Positions 31,164-40,641 are shown, numbered from the stretch's first letter. The stretch is DNA of 64,000 nt from Hyphomicrobiales bacterium (GCA_900472675.1 UCJA01000008.1:1-64000), one strand, 5' to 3'. Numbers and translations: made by a program. The notes: generated from the sequence alone by a model not told the origin.

Positions 31164-32132
31164 CTAGCGCCGGTAATCGATGGAGGTCATGAAGCCGAGC
31201 TCGACAAGCTGCTGTGCGCCCTGGAACGGGATCGAAACCGCGTCCGCAAGATCGATTCCGCCCGCTGTCTGCAGCTCAGTCATCATCGCCGTATAGTGTT
31301 CGGAGTTGTTGTAGTGCTGCTTGCCTTCTGCCGCCTCGGCAATCTTGTCGCGGTAGTTGGTAAAGAATTTGAAATGCAGCAAAGCACCCCATGTGGACCC
31401 GAAATTGCGACCGTAGGGAAGAGGCTGATGCAGGCTGCTGCCGAAGAGACAGTCCTTGTCCCAGTAGATCACCGGATACTTGATCAGCTGGTTTTCTTCC
31501 TGGAAGCGTCGCCGGCGCGGTCCGCCGCGTATGCTGATGCCTCTTCTCTCGAGCGAGCAGCTATATCCCTGGCCGTCGAACAGGCGTGAGTAGTCCCAGG
31601 GCATGCCGTCGCTCGACAGGCTTTGGCTGTCGCCGGACGCCGGGTACATATCGAGCATCGGGCAAGGCAGCCTCTTCAGCCCCTGCGCCGCAAGCGCCGA
31701 CACCAGCGCCGGCAGGGCCCTGTGCTCCCAGCCGTCGTAGAGAAGGAATTCGTCGGAATCCACATTGAGATACCAGCGGTCAGTGCCGTAGCGGGCAAAC
31801 AGAGCCTCGCGCCAGCGCCGTCCCCGCCTTGCCTCTCCAAACCGGATCGGCGAGGTCCAGAGGTCCACGTCGGGCTGGGCCGCCAGAAAATCCCGGGTGC
31901 CGTCCTTCGAAACATCATCCACGCAGATGAAGCGGGTAACCCCGAGCTGGCGGTAGTGCTTCAGGAAAAACGGCAGGATCGTCATGTCGTTGTGGGTAAT
32001 GAAGACGAGTGGGATGTCCTCGGCCGTCAGAGGCACCACGTCGCGCTGGGGCAAAAGCTCCACCGGCACGAGGTCGCGCCGTTCGCGCCGCGTGATCCGT
32101 GCCGTCTCGTACCACGTCCTCATCCTGGACAT
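31164..32132 (-). CDS. Glycosyltransferase family 2 (Glyco_tranf_2_4)-like protein
   Basis: About 322 residues. The GT-A start PLVFITHNDMTILPFFLKHYRQLGVTRFICVDDVSKDGT is followed by the metal site YLNVDSDEFLLYDG. This is the Glyco_tranf_2_4/DUF4422-like group that decorates surface polysaccharides. I take the ATG at 32132; a TTG at 32180 with an AGGTG site is a real alternative and would add 16 residues. The stop is 14 bases before the next glycosyltransferase start, so the two form an operon. Confidence 0.83.
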   Translation of the reverse strand: MSRMRTWYETARITRRERRDLVPVELLPQRDVVPLTAEDIPLVFITHNDMTILPFFLKHYRQLGVTRFICVDDVSKDGTRDFLAAQPDVDLWTSPIRFGEARRGRRWREALFARYGTDRWYLNVDSDEFLLYDGWEHRALPALVSALAAQGLKRLPCPMLDMYPASGDSQSLSSDGMPWDYSRLFDGQGYSCSLERRGISIRGGPRRRRFQEENQLIKYPVIYWDKDCLFGSSLHQPLPYGRNFGSTWGALLHFKFFTNYRDKIAEAAEGKQHYNNSEHYTAMMTELQTAGGIDLADAVSIPFQGAQQLVELGFMTSIDYRR

Positions 32133-32416
32133 GAGGTTCCGGCGGGTGTCGGGCAGCGAATGGCGAAACGGGTATTCCAAGAGCGCACCTAAAGCGGTTC
32201 AGCAGCGACGGTTGAAGCGGGTAAGCTCTTAAGCCAGGGACGCGCTGAGAAGAAGAGGCTTTCTGAAGACTGCCTCCTCCTCGTTTGACCAGGGGTGAAG
32301 GCTGCTGTTGCTCACGACAACGTGCGGCCAAGGCAGTATGCCGCGCAATCAGGGCGTTTACAGCCCCTGCGCATCTGCTAAGTCAGCCTGGTGCATCATT
32401 TTGGAGACAGACGCCC

Positions 32417-32938
32417 GTGGAGCTGACTGACAACGCCCTTCATCGACGCAGCCAGGTCACCCGCTACGCCGCCGTCGTTTCGCTCGGCATGGGCGTCACG
32501 GTGGGGCTGGCGCTCTGCTTCGAACACATCGGCGGCTATATCCCCTGCCATCTCTGCCTGCTGGAACGCGACCCTTATTACTATGGGATCCCGCTCGGTG
32601 TTCTGGCGATCTTTGCCTCAATGTTCCGGCTGCCCGTCTGGATCCCCCGCGCGCTGCTGGTCGTGATCGGCATCCTCATGCTGGTCGGCGCCGGCATGGG
32701 CATCTACCATGCCGGTGTCGAATGGGGCTTCTGGGCCGGGCCGTCGAGCTGCACCAGCACGCCCGGTGCCGCCACCACCAGCGCCGGCGATCTCCTTTCC
32801 TCGCTGAATGCGGTCCACGGTCCACAGTGCGATCAGGCAGCCCTGCGCATCCTCGGCGTGTCTCTGGCCGGCTGGAATGCCGTTGCCGCTCTGGTGCTGG
32901 CCGCCATCGCCTTTGTGGGCGCAAAAAAGGCCGCCTGA
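32417..32938 (+). CDS. DsbB-like disulfide bond formation protein
   Basis: 173 residues with four membrane helices. Inner-membrane quinone-linked oxidase of the DsbB/VKOR-like family. Periplasmic cysteine pairs are C44/C47 (CHLC) and C112/C138 (SSCTST and GPQCDQ), matching the two redox pairs of DsbB. The start is a GTG after TTGGAGA; the longer frame lacks support. Its last codons and stop form a terminator for the opposite gene (32923-32947). Confidence 0.88.
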   Translation: MELTDNALHRRSQVTRYAAVVSLGMGVTVGLALCFEHIGGYIPCHLCLLERDPYYYGIPLGVLAIFASMFRLPVWIPRALLVVIGILMLVGAGMGIYHAGVEWGFWAGPSSCTSTPGAATTSAGDLLSSLNAVHGPQCDQAALRILGVSLAGWNAVAALVLAAIAFVGAKKAA

Positions 32939-32947
32939 GGCGGCCTT
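32923..32947 (-). terminator. Terminator of the HNH gene, nested in the dsbB-like stop region
   Basis: Bases 32927-32935 pair with 32939-32947 (9 pairs). The three-base loop is exactly the TGA stop of the dsbB-like gene. On the minus strand the stem is followed by six T, as expected for the HNH gene that ends at 32973. Confidence 0.8.
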
Positions 32948-32972
32948 CCAGGAACCGGAAATCGCTGCAGTC

Positions 32973-33530
32973 TCAGGGCTGCAGCTCGCTATCCCAGTAG
33001 AGATAGTCCATCCAGCTGTCATGCAGGTAGTTCGGCGGGAAAAGCCGGCCGTTGTTGTGCAGGTCCTGCACCGTTGGCTGGTAGGGGTGCTGGTGCGGGA
33101 ACATGCCGGCCTGCTTCGGCAGCTTGCTGCCCTTGCGCAGATTGCAGGGCGAACAGGCGGCCACCACGTTCTCCCAGGTCGTTTCGCCGCCATGCGCGCG
33201 CGGAATGACGTGGTCGAAGGTCAGGTCGTCCCGCGTGCCACAGTATTGGCATTCGAATTTGTCGCGCAGGAAGACGTTGAACCGCGTAAAGGCCGGGTTG
33301 CGGGTGGGCTGCACATAGGTCTTCAGGCTGACCACACTCGGCAGTTTCATCGAGAAGCTGGGCGAACAGACCGAGTAATCGTATTCCGCGATGATGTTCA
33401 CACGGTCAAGGAAGACGGCCTTGATCGCGTCCTGCCAGGACCACAACGACAAGGGATAATAACTCAGCGGCCGGTAGTCAGCGTTCAGCACGAGCGCCGG
33501 CAGGGCCTGCGGGGAGACTGCAATCGTCAA
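32973..33530 (-). CDS. HNH endonuclease family protein
   Basis: 185 residues. An N-terminal domain (NADYRPLSYYPLSLWSWQDAIKAVF) common to chromosomal HNH proteins is followed by the nuclease motif: C94/C97, LTFDHVIPRAHGG with H107, and the C126/C129 zinc pair in ACSPCNLRKG. This conserved solitary type is found in many alphaproteobacteria without a restriction partner; its role is unknown. Confidence 0.92.
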   Translation of the reverse strand: MTIAVSPQALPALVLNADYRPLSYYPLSLWSWQDAIKAVFLDRVNIIAEYDYSVCSPSFSMKLPSVVSLKTYVQPTRNPAFTRFNVFLRDKFECQYCGTRDDLTFDHVIPRAHGGETTWENVVAACSPCNLRKGSKLPKQAGMFPHQHPYQPTVQDLHNNGRLFPPNYLHDSWMDYLYWDSELQP

Positions 33531-33642
33531 ATGACGCTCCTACCCGATTCAGCTTTTCTACTTCTATATTAGGTCTGTTGTTACAGCATTGTGAAGCCCA
33601 ATAAATGCAGTGGGATACTGTGACGCGGACGAAAGCTGAGGA

Positions 33643-34323
33643 TCACACGAGCGGCGCGACATTGCGACCCGTGCGCACGCCATAGTAGCTCCAGAACAAT
33701 CGCACCGCCACGGAGCGCCACGGCTGCCAGATCTCGGCCCTTCGGGCGAGTTGCTTCGCCGTTGGCCGCGCAGCAAGGCCGAAGGCGTCGGCGACGGCCG
33801 CCTGCAGGGCGACATCGGCGGATGGAAATACGTCGGCATGTCCGCAGCAGAACATCAGGTAGACCTCCGCCGTCCAGGGCCCAATGCCGGGCAGCGACGT
33901 CAGCTGCCGCATGGCCTCCGCCCCGTCGAGCGCGGACAGACCGTCCAGATCGAGCATCTTTTCCCGGACCGCAATGGCGGCATTCATCAGCGCGGCAGCC
34001 TTTGCCCCTGAAAGGCCGAAGCTCAAGATCGTCGCCGGATCGATGGCGGCATAGGTCTCGGCCGTCACCGGTCCAACCGCCGTGATCCGCCTCCAGATGG
34101 CGTCGGCGCTTGCCCGCGACACGACCTGCGAGACGATGATCGACGCAAGGCCCGCGAACCCCGGTTCGACGAGGCGAAGCGGCAGTTGGCCGGCAATCTC
34201 GGCGACCGGAACCAGCCGCGGATCGATCAGCAGCAGTTCGCGCAAACCGGCTTCGATATCGTCCTGCCCTCTGATAACCCGCAAATCCGTCCTGCCTATC
34301 CAGTCCTTGGCTGTCAAACCCAA
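33643..34323 (-). CDS. DNA-3-methyladenine glycosylase II (AlkA-like)
   Basis: About 226 residues. It excises alkylated bases. The helix-hairpin-helix LPGIGPWTAEVYLMF and the catalytic Asp in DVFPSADVAL are present, as is the FAGLASIIVSQVVSRASADAIW helix. The first ATG in frame (34411 region) would lie inside the divergent gluQRS coding region, so I place the start at the TTG at 34323; the codon at 34317 is another TTG option. Start choice is uncertain, function is not. Confidence 0.85.
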   Translation of the reverse strand: MGLTAKDWIGRTDLRVIRGQDDIEAGLRELLLIDPRLVPVAEIAGQLPLRLVEPGFAGLASIIVSQVVSRASADAIWRRITAVGPVTAETYAAIDPATILSFGLSGAKAAALMNAAIAVREKMLDLDGLSALDGAEAMRQLTSLPGIGPWTAEVYLMFCCGHADVFPSADVALQAAVADAFGLAARPTAKQLARRAEIWQPWRSVAVRLFWSYYGVRTGRNVAPLV

Positions 34324-34341
34324 AGCATGCCAAAAGAAGCA

Positions 34342-35238
34342 ATGCCAGCTTTGCCAACTGATATGCCCGTTTTTCGCTTCGCGCCAAGTCCGAACGGACA
34401 GCTCCATCTCGGCCACGCTCTGTCCGCTCTGCTAAACAGCGACCGGGCGCGGGAGGCCAGCGGCCGCTTCCTGCTGCGCATCGAGGACATCGACGCCGCA
34501 CGCTGCACGCCGCAGTTCGAAGCGGATATCTACCGTGACCTCGCATGGCTTGGGCTGCGCTGGGAAGAGCCGGTGCGGCGGCAGTCGGAGCATCTTCCCG
34601 AATACGAGGCGGCGCTTTCGCGGCTGACTGACATGGGCCTCGTCTACCCCGCCTTCCTGACCCGCGGCGAGGTCAAGGCCCGCGTGGCAGCGGTCGAGCA
34701 GGCAGGCGGCACCTGGCCGCGGGATCCGGACGGCACGCCGCTCTACCCAGAGGACGACCGGCACCGGAGCGATAAGGAGCGCCGCGACCTGATGTCGCAG
34801 GGCCTGCGTCACGCCTTCCGGCTCGACATGCAAAAGGCGCTGGAGCTTATCGATGGTGATCTGTTCTGGACGGAGACGGGAGGCAGCCCGGACCCGGAAA
34901 GCGGCACTGCGAGGATCCTCGCCGACCCCTCCCGCTGGGGAGACGTCATCCTGTCGCGGTCGGATGCGGCATCGAGCTATCATCTGTCGGTCACGGTGGA
35001 CGACGCAGCCCAGGGCATAACCCATGTGGTGCGGGGGCTTGATCTTTTCGAAGCGACGGCGGTCCACCGCGTGCTGCAGGTCCTGCTGGATCTGCCCGAG
35101 CCGATCTACCAACACCATCGGCTGATCCTCGGTCCCGACGGCAGGAAGCTGTCCAAGAGCGGAGCCTCAACCGGGCTTGCGACCCTTCGCGACCAGGGGC
35201 TTGACCTCGGAGACATCCGCCGGCTCGTCGGGCTTTGA
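34342..35238 (+). CDS. gluQRS: Glutamyl-Q tRNA(Asp) synthetase
   Basis: About 298 residues, lacking the anticodon-binding half of GltX. It attaches glutamate to the queuosine base of tRNA(Asp). The HIGH-type motif is HLGH at 22-25 in FRFAPSPNGQLHLGHALSAL, and KLSKSGAST is the KMSKS equivalent. Possible ATG starts at 34327, 34342 and 34363 all lack a clear ribosome site. Its last 72 bases overlap the convergent BrkB gene, and its start nearly touches alkA. Confidence 0.93.
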   Translation: MPALPTDMPVFRFAPSPNGQLHLGHALSALLNSDRAREASGRFLLRIEDIDAARCTPQFEADIYRDLAWLGLRWEEPVRRQSEHLPEYEAALSRLTDMGLVYPAFLTRGEVKARVAAVEQAGGTWPRDPDGTPLYPEDDRHRSDKERRDLMSQGLRHAFRLDMQKALELIDGDLFWTETGGSPDPESGTARILADPSRWGDVILSRSDAASSYHLSVTVDDAAQGITHVVRGLDLFEATAVHRVLQVLLDLPEPIYQHHRLILGPDGRKLSKSGASTGLATLRDQGLDLGDIRRLVGL

Positions 35239-36141
35239 CTGCTCCTGCAGCAGTTCCTTCCGCTCACGCCGGAAGCGGGAGAAGACGGAGTAGATCCGGT
35301 ACTTCATCAGCGCGGCATTGAACTCGGCGCCCAGCATGAAGATTACGCCGACCATATAAAGAAAGATCAGCACGATCATGATCGACGCCAGCCCGGCATA
35401 GGTGGCGGCGTAGTTGGCAAATGTGGACAGATAGGCGGCAAAGCCGAAGCCGAACACGGTCCACAGGATGATCGTCATCAGCACGCCTGGAAGGATGTCG
35501 ATGATCCGGCGGTTTCCGGCCGGCAGCCATTTGTGCGAAAACAGAAGCCCCACCATCAGCAACAGACCGGTGCCCACAAGGCCCCAGTTGGCGACCGCGT
35601 TCAGATCCGAGATCAGCCAGGGAAACTTCGTCTCGGCAAACCGCAGCGTCACGGGCACCGCCACCAAAAGGATGCTGATCACCGCAAAGATGACCACCGC
35701 CACCACCACATAGCCGAGGCTTGCGAGCCGCGTCACATACCAGGCCCGGTGCTCCGTAACGCGGTAGGCGCGGTTGAGCGAGATCCGCAGCGCCTCCACG
35801 CCGTTCGAGGCAAAATAGGCCGCCGCCAGCACCGAAACGGTCAGCAGGCCGCCGCGCGGGATCAGCAGTACGCGCTGGATTTCAGACGCAACCGGCTCCG
35901 CAATATCCGCCGGCCAGGCATCGAACAACAGGTGGACGGCAGTCGTCGAGAACCCGCCCGCCCCCAGAAAGCCGGCAAGAGCCGTCCCGAAGATCAAGAA
36001 AGGGAAGAGCGCCAGAAGGCCCGACAGCGCCACATGGCTTGCCATGGCCCAGCCGTCGTCCTCGGTAAAATGCCAGTAGGCGTCCCACAGAACCTTGAAG
36101 GCCAACCGGTACCACCTGATGGGAGGTTCTTGTTCGGGCAA
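35167..36141 (-). CDS. YihY/virulence factor BrkB family membrane protein
   Basis: About 324 residues with six membrane helices and the family blocks FTEDDGWAMASHVALSGLLALFPFLIF and LPGVLMTIILWTVFGFGFAAYLS. Often mislabelled RNase BN; transport or membrane role unknown. A charged cytoplasmic tail follows. No ATG exists before residue 60 of the longest frame; the TTG at 36141 has GGAG six bases upstream and leaves room for the divergent SDR gene, so I prefer it over the TTG at 36222. Confidence 0.85.
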   Translation of the reverse strand: MPEQEPPIRWYRLAFKVLWDAYWHFTEDDGWAMASHVALSGLLALFPFLIFGTALAGFLGAGGFSTTAVHLLFDAWPADIAEPVASEIQRVLLIPRGGLLTVSVLAAAYFASNGVEALRISLNRAYRVTEHRAWYVTRLASLGYVVVAVVIFAVISILLVAVPVTLRFAETKFPWLISDLNAVANWGLVGTGLLLMVGLLFSHKWLPAGNRRIIDILPGVLMTIILWTVFGFGFAAYLSTFANYAATYAGLASIMIVLIFLYMVGVIFMLGAEFNAALMKYRIYSVFSRFRRERKELLQEQSKPDEPADVSEVKPLVAKGRKPG

Positions 36142-36210
36142 TGGCGACTCCGTTGTGGCCTGCCCCGAAATATGGGAGGAACGCTCCCACTTGTACAGGG
36201 ACCCTCGTCG

Positions 36211-37044
36211 ATGGCCGAACAATCAACGATCATCATCACCGGCTGTTCCTCCGGCATCGGCGCCTATTGTGCCAGGGCACTCAAGCGCGACGGCTGGCGG
36301 GTCTTTGCGACGGTGCGAAGGCCAGAGGATCTGGCAGCCCTGGAGGCGGACGGCCTGGAGGCGCTGCTGATGGACTATACCAAGCCGGACACGATCACGG
36401 CCCTGGTCGAAACCGTCACGCAGCGCACCGGCGGGCGCATCGACGCGCTCTTCAACAACGGCGCCTACGGGCAGCCCGGCGCTGTGGAGGATCTTTCGAC
36501 CGACGTACTGCGCCAGCAGTTCGAGACCAATGTCTTCGGGTGGCACGAACTGACCCGGCAGGTCATCCCGGTCATGAGGACAAATAGCCGCGGGCGAATC
36601 GTCAACTGTTCCTCCATCCTGGGCCTCCTGCCCTATCGCTACCGGGGCGCCTACACCGCCTCGAAATTCGCGCTGGAGGGCCTCACTGTAACCCTGCGTA
36701 TGGAGCTTCAAGGCAGCGGCATCGAAGTCAGCCTAATCGAGCCCGGCCCGATCGATTCTCGCTTTACCGCCAACGCCTTGGCTAAGATCCACGAGCACAT
36801 CGATCTGGAAGGATCGGCCCATGCCGAAGAGTACAAGCGCCAGCTTGCGCGGCTCGATGGCAACGGCCCGATAAACCGACGCAAGCTCGGACCGGACGCC
36901 GTCTACCACGTCCTTCGTCACGCCTTGACCTCCGCTCGTCCCAAGCCACATTATCTGGTCACGACGCCCGCCAAACAGGGCGCTTTCCTCAAGAGACTGC
37001 TCCCGGCCGCGCTCTTCTACAGGCTCATGCGACGGCTGGATTGA
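36211..37044 (+). CDS. SDR family oxidoreductase
   Basis: 277 residues of classical short-chain dehydrogenase type: cofactor motif TGCSSGIG at 10-17, NNG in LFNNGAYG, catalytic S134/S135, Y148 and K152 (YTASK). The NCSSILGLLPYRYRGAYTASKFALEG stretch resembles retinol/steroid-type SDRs. Substrate unknown. It is divergent from BrkB and followed after 16 bases by a small HIG1-like gene. Confidence 0.92.
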   Translation: MAEQSTIIITGCSSGIGAYCARALKRDGWRVFATVRRPEDLAALEADGLEALLMDYTKPDTITALVETVTQRTGGRIDALFNNGAYGQPGAVEDLSTDVLRQQFETNVFGWHELTRQVIPVMRTNSRGRIVNCSSILGLLPYRYRGAYTASKFALEGLTVTLRMELQGSGIEVSLIEPGPIDSRFTANALAKIHEHIDLEGSAHAEEYKRQLARLDGNGPINRRKLGPDAVYHVLRHALTSARPKPHYLVTTPAKQGAFLKRLLPAALFYRLMRRLD

Positions 37045-37060
37045 AAGGCGAAGATCCGCA

Positions 37061-37264
37061 ATGTCGAGTTTCACCACCGTCCTGGCCCTGATCGTCATGG
37101 GCCTTGTCGCCCTTGTGTTGATCCGGGGATTGTTCAACATGCTGAAAGGCAACGACGCCCACAAATCGAACAAGTTGATGCAGATGCGCCTGCTCTTGCA
37201 GGCCGCAGCGATCGCCCTCATCATGATAACCCTCTGGCTGACCGGTGGCGGACGCCCGAGCTGA
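37061..37264 (+). CDS. HIG1-like twin transmembrane protein
   Basis: 67 residues with two membrane helices (about 5-27 and 41-62) joined by a basic loop, HKSNKLMQMRLLLQ. This fits the bacterial HIG1/twin-TM family related to respiratory supercomplex factors. The function in bacteria is not established. It overlaps the operon of SDR and cobalamin adenosyltransferase (13 bases to the next start). Confidence 0.88.
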   Translation: MSSFTTVLALIVMGLVALVLIRGLFNMLKGNDAHKSNKLMQMRLLLQAAAIALIMITLWLTGGGRPS

Positions 37265-37277
37265 TAGCGGACAGAAA

Positions 37278-37850
37278 ATGGTAAAGCTCAACAAGATCTA
37301 CACACGCACCGGCGACGACGGCACCACGGCGCTGGTGTCGGGACCACGGCGCGACAAGCACGACCTGCGGGTCGATTCCTACGGCGAGATCGACGAGACC
37401 AATTCCGCCATCGGAATCGCGCGGCTGCATGCGCGCGGCATTCCCGAACTGGACGGCATGCTTTTGCGCATCCAGAACGACCTCTTCGATCTGGGCGCGG
37501 ATCTGGCCACGCCGGAGACAGGCCAGAAGCCCGACTACGAGCCCTTGCGCGTGCTTGAGGCGCAGGCGACCCGGCTCGAAGGCGAGATCGACCAGCTGAA
37601 CGCCGAACTGCAGCCGCTAAAGTCCTTCGTGCTGCCGGGCGGCTCGCCGGCCGCGGCCCATCTTCACCTCGCCCGCACCATCGCCCGAAGGGCAGAACGG
37701 GTGATGGTCGAACTGTCCCGTGAGGAGCCGGTTGGCGAAGCGGCGCTGAAATACATCAACCGCCTGTCGGATTTTCTCTTCGTCGCAGCACGCTATGCCA
37801 ACGACCGGGGCGAAGCCGATATTCTGTGGGTACCAGGCAAGAACCGCTAA
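37278..37850 (+). CDS. Cob(I)alamin adenosyltransferase, PduO type
   Basis: 190 residues. It transfers the adenosyl group of ATP to cobalt to make adenosylcobalamin. The ATP-binding motif YTRTGDDGTTAL lies at the N-terminus, DSYGEIDETNSAIG follows, and the C-terminal RRAERVMVEL...NRLSDFLFVAARYAN helix pair is diagnostic. The ATG after the HIG1-like gene is taken rather than an in-frame start inside it. Confidence 0.95.
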   Translation: MVKLNKIYTRTGDDGTTALVSGPRRDKHDLRVDSYGEIDETNSAIGIARLHARGIPELDGMLLRIQNDLFDLGADLATPETGQKPDYEPLRVLEAQATRLEGEIDQLNAELQPLKSFVLPGGSPAAAHLHLARTIARRAERVMVELSREEPVGEAALKYINRLSDFLFVAARYANDRGEADILWVPGKNR

Positions 37851-37896
37851 AGTCCTTCGGGGATCGACGCGCCGGCAGCGGGAGGAAAGGCAAGCC

Positions 37897-38643
37897 ATGT
37901 TCATCCCGCTGCATGATGCCGTCGAGCTGAAGTACATCCGCGTCCAGTGGGTGACGATCGGCATCATCGCCGTAAATATCCTTGCCTGGGCACTAACCTC
38001 GCTCGCAGATCCGGAAACGGCCGAGCGCGCATCGCTCGGTTTCGGCTTCATTCCCGCGGTCATCTTCCACTATGCGGTGCTCGACCCGTCGGTCGTTCTG
38101 GTGCCGAAAGATGCGACCTTCCTGACCTATGCCTTCCTGCATCTGGATGTCTGGCACCTGGGCTCCAACATGCTGTTTCTCTGGGTCTTCGGGGATAACG
38201 TCGAGGATGCGCTGGGCCATCTCAGGTTCCTGGCCTTCTATCTTCTTTGCGCCGCCGGCGGCGCTGCGCTGCACGGTCTTGTCGGACCATCCGCCGAAGG
38301 CCCGCTGATCGGCGCATCGGGGGCGATCTCCGGCGTCGTCGCCGCCTATTTCCTGCTGCACCCTCGCGTCAGGGTCTGGGTCCTGGTGCTGATGCGCATT
38401 CCGCTGCCGCTGCCCGCCTTCATTCCGCTGGCCCTCTGGATCGTCCAGCAATTCGCCATGCTGGCGCTCGACCTCGACGGCATGGTCTCCTGGGGCGCCC
38501 ATGTGGGCGGCATCCTGTGCGGTGCCCTCCTCGTCGTCTTCATGCGGCGCCGGGGCGTGCCCTTGTTCGACCGCACCATCGTCACGCCGCGCGCCGTGAG
38601 ACCCCGGTCCAGCTCTCCGCAAATCTCCCCTGCGGGGGAATAG
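37897..38643 (+). CDS. Rhomboid family intramembrane serine protease
   Basis: 248 residues, six or more membrane helices. The catalytic serine is S141 in GASGAISG, the histidine H202 in SWGAHVGG, and N91 sits in the HLGSNMLFLWVFG helix. It is therefore probably active. Substrates are unknown. GGGAGGAAAGG precedes the ATG. Confidence 0.93.
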   Translation: MFIPLHDAVELKYIRVQWVTIGIIAVNILAWALTSLADPETAERASLGFGFIPAVIFHYAVLDPSVVLVPKDATFLTYAFLHLDVWHLGSNMLFLWVFGDNVEDALGHLRFLAFYLLCAAGGAALHGLVGPSAEGPLIGASGAISGVVAAYFLLHPRVRVWVLVLMRIPLPLPAFIPLALWIVQQFAMLALDLDGMVSWGAHVGGILCGALLVVFMRRRGVPLFDRTIVTPRAVRPRSSSPQISPAGE

Positions 38644-38782
38644 CGCTATGAGAAATGCGAAAGCCGAAGCGGCAAATCCACGTTGTAATCAGGCCAAAAA
38701 TGCGTATCCATGTCGCCAACTGACAAATGCATAGGCCGCGGATGTCGCAATCTGCGGCGGAAAAAAGTCAAGGAAGGACCCC

Positions 38783-39541
38783 ATGAAGATCCTGGTGCCT
38801 GTGAAGCGAGTGGTCGACTACAACGTCAAGATCCGGGTGAAGCCGGATGGCTCGGGCGTCGAGCTCGCCAACGTGAAAATGTCGATGAACCCCTTTGACG
38901 AAATCTCCGTCGAAGAGGCGCTGCGCATCCGGGAAGCCGGCAAGGCCACGGAAGTCGTGGTCGTCTCCATCGGGCCTGCAAAGGCCGAGGAAACGCTGCG
39001 CACCGCGCTCGCCATGGGCGCTGATCGCGCGATCCTCGTCGAAACGGACGATGCCGTGGAGCCTCTCGCGGTCGCGAAGATCCTCAAGGGCGTCGTGGAT
39101 GCCGAGCAGCCTGGCCTGATCATCGTCGGCAAGCAGGCGATCGACGACGATTCCAACCAGACCGGCCAGATGCTGGCAGCCCTTCTGGGCACCGCCCAGG
39201 CCACCTTCGCCTCGAAGATCGAACTCGGCGACGGCTCTGCCCCAGGGACGGCCAAGGTGACCCGCGAAGTGGACGGCGGCCTACAGACCATCGAAGTGAA
39301 GCTGCCGGCCGTGATCACCACCGACCTTCGCCTCAACGAGCCGCGCTATGCTTCGCTGCCCAACATCATGAAGGCAAAGAAGAAGCCGCTCGACAAGAAG
39401 ACCCCGGGCGATTTCGGCGTCGATACGGCACCGCGGCTGAAGGTCCTGAAGACCGAGGAGCCGGGCGGCCGCAAGGCCGGCATCAAGGTCAAGACGGTGG
39501 ACGAGCTCGTCGCCAACCTGAAGACCGCCGGGATCATCTGA
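38783..39541 (+). CDS. etfB: Electron transfer flavoprotein beta subunit
   Basis: 252 residues, cytosolic. Together with EtfA it carries electrons from acyl-CoA and other dehydrogenases to ETF-ubiquinone oxidoreductase. The start [20 protein letters not shown], the AMP-binding [21 protein letters not shown] loop and the C-terminal VDELVANLK are standard. A strong AAGGAAGGA site lies before the ATG; etfA follows after 30 bases. Confidence 0.97.
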   Translation: MKILVPVKRVVDYNVKIRVKPDGSGVELANVKMSMNPFDEISVEEALRIREAGKATEVVVVSIGPAKAEETLRTALAMGADRAILVETDDAVEPLAVAKILKGVVDAEQPGLIIVGKQAIDDDSNQTGQMLAALLGTAQATFASKIELGDGSAPGTAKVTREVDGGLQTIEVKLPAVITTDLRLNEPRYASLPNIMKAKKKPLDKKTPGDFGVDTAPRLKVLKTEEPGGRKAGIKVKTVDELVANLKTAGII

Positions 39542-39571
39542 AGCGACCGGAAGAACTAGGAGACACAGATC

Positions 39572-40501
39572 ATGGCCATTCTTCTTCTGGCTGAACACGA
39601 CAACACAACCATCTCCGACCAGACCGCCAAGGCCCTGACGGCCGCAGCGCAGATCGGCGGCGATGTCCACATCCTGGTGGCCGGCGCTGGCGCCAAGGCA
39701 GCCGCCGACGACGCGGCCAAGCTTTCCGGCGTATCGAAGGTGCTGCTGGCCGAGGACCCGATCCTCGCCAATGGCCTGGCCGAACCGCTCGCCGCCCTGA
39801 TCCTCTCGATCGCCGGCGGATATGACACCATCATCGCTGCCGCGACCGCATCGGCAAAGAATGTCATGCCGCGCGTGGCAGCCCTTCTCGACGTGATGCA
39901 GGTTTCGGAAATCGTCGAAGTCATCTCGCCAGACACTTTCAAGCGGCCGATCTACGCCGGCAACGCCATCCAGACGGTGCAGGCAACCGACGCGACGAAG
40001 GTTATCACCGTTCGCACCGCCTCCTTCGCGGCAGCAGGCGCCACCGGTTCTGCCGCCGTCGAAGCAACGGCCGCAGCCGCTGATCCGGGCCTTTCCAGCT
40101 TCGTCACCGATGCGCTGTCCTCGTCCGAGCGGCCGGAACTGGCGTCTGCCAAGATCATCGTCTCGGGTGGTCGCGCACTCGGCTCCGCTGACAAGTTCAA
40201 GGAATTCATCCTGCCTGTCGCCGACAAGCTCGGTGCCGCGGTGGGCGCGTCCCGAGCTGCCGTCGATGCCGGCTATGCGCCGAACGACTGGCAGGTTGGT
40301 CAGACCGGCAAGGTCGTCGCCCCTATTCTCTATCTGGCGGTCGGCATTTCCGGGGCCATCCAGCACCTCGCCGGCATGAAGGATTCGAAGGTCATCGTCG
40401 CCATCAACAAGGACGAGGAAGCGCCGATCTTCCAGGTGGCCGACTTCGGGCTGGTGGGCGATCTCTTCGAACTCATGCCGCAGCTTGAAAAGGCTCTTTG
40501 A
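39572..40501 (+). CDS. etfA: Electron transfer flavoprotein alpha subunit
   Basis: 309 residues. The C-terminal FAD domain carries the signature [20 protein letters not shown] and [28 protein letters not shown] and [11 protein letters not shown] also bind FAD. It forms the ETF heterodimer with the preceding gene, and a strong terminator closes the pair. Confidence 0.97.
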   Translation: MAILLLAEHDNTTISDQTAKALTAAAQIGGDVHILVAGAGAKAAADDAAKLSGVSKVLLAEDPILANGLAEPLAALILSIAGGYDTIIAAATASAKNVMPRVAALLDVMQVSEIVEVISPDTFKRPIYAGNAIQTVQATDATKVITVRTASFAAAGATGSAAVEATAAAADPGLSSFVTDALSSSERPELASAKIIVSGGRALGSADKFKEFILPVADKLGAAVGASRAAVDAGYAPNDWQVGQTGKVVAPILYLAVGISGAIQHLAGMKDSKVIVAINKDEEAPIFQVADFGLVGDLFELMPQLEKAL

Positions 40502-40562
40502 CGACTTGCCCCGGCATTTACGAAAAAGATTGGCAAAACCTGCGTTGACGGAATAAAAATTT

Positions 40563-40593
40563 GCCGGGCTGCAGTCATGCAGCCCGGCTTTTT
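40563..40593 (+). terminator. Terminator after etfBA
   Basis: A perfect 11-base-pair stem (40563-40573 with 40578-40588) with a four-base loop is followed by five T. Confidence 0.92.
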
Positions 40594-40641
40594 CATGAAC
40601 AGACCCTCGGCAGAGGGCAATGAGTGTAAAGGGAGCGGGCA

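Noticed and set aside
35167..36141. Ribonuclease BN annotation for the BrkB-like protein
   Set aside because: This family was historically misnamed; it is a membrane protein without a nuclease motif.
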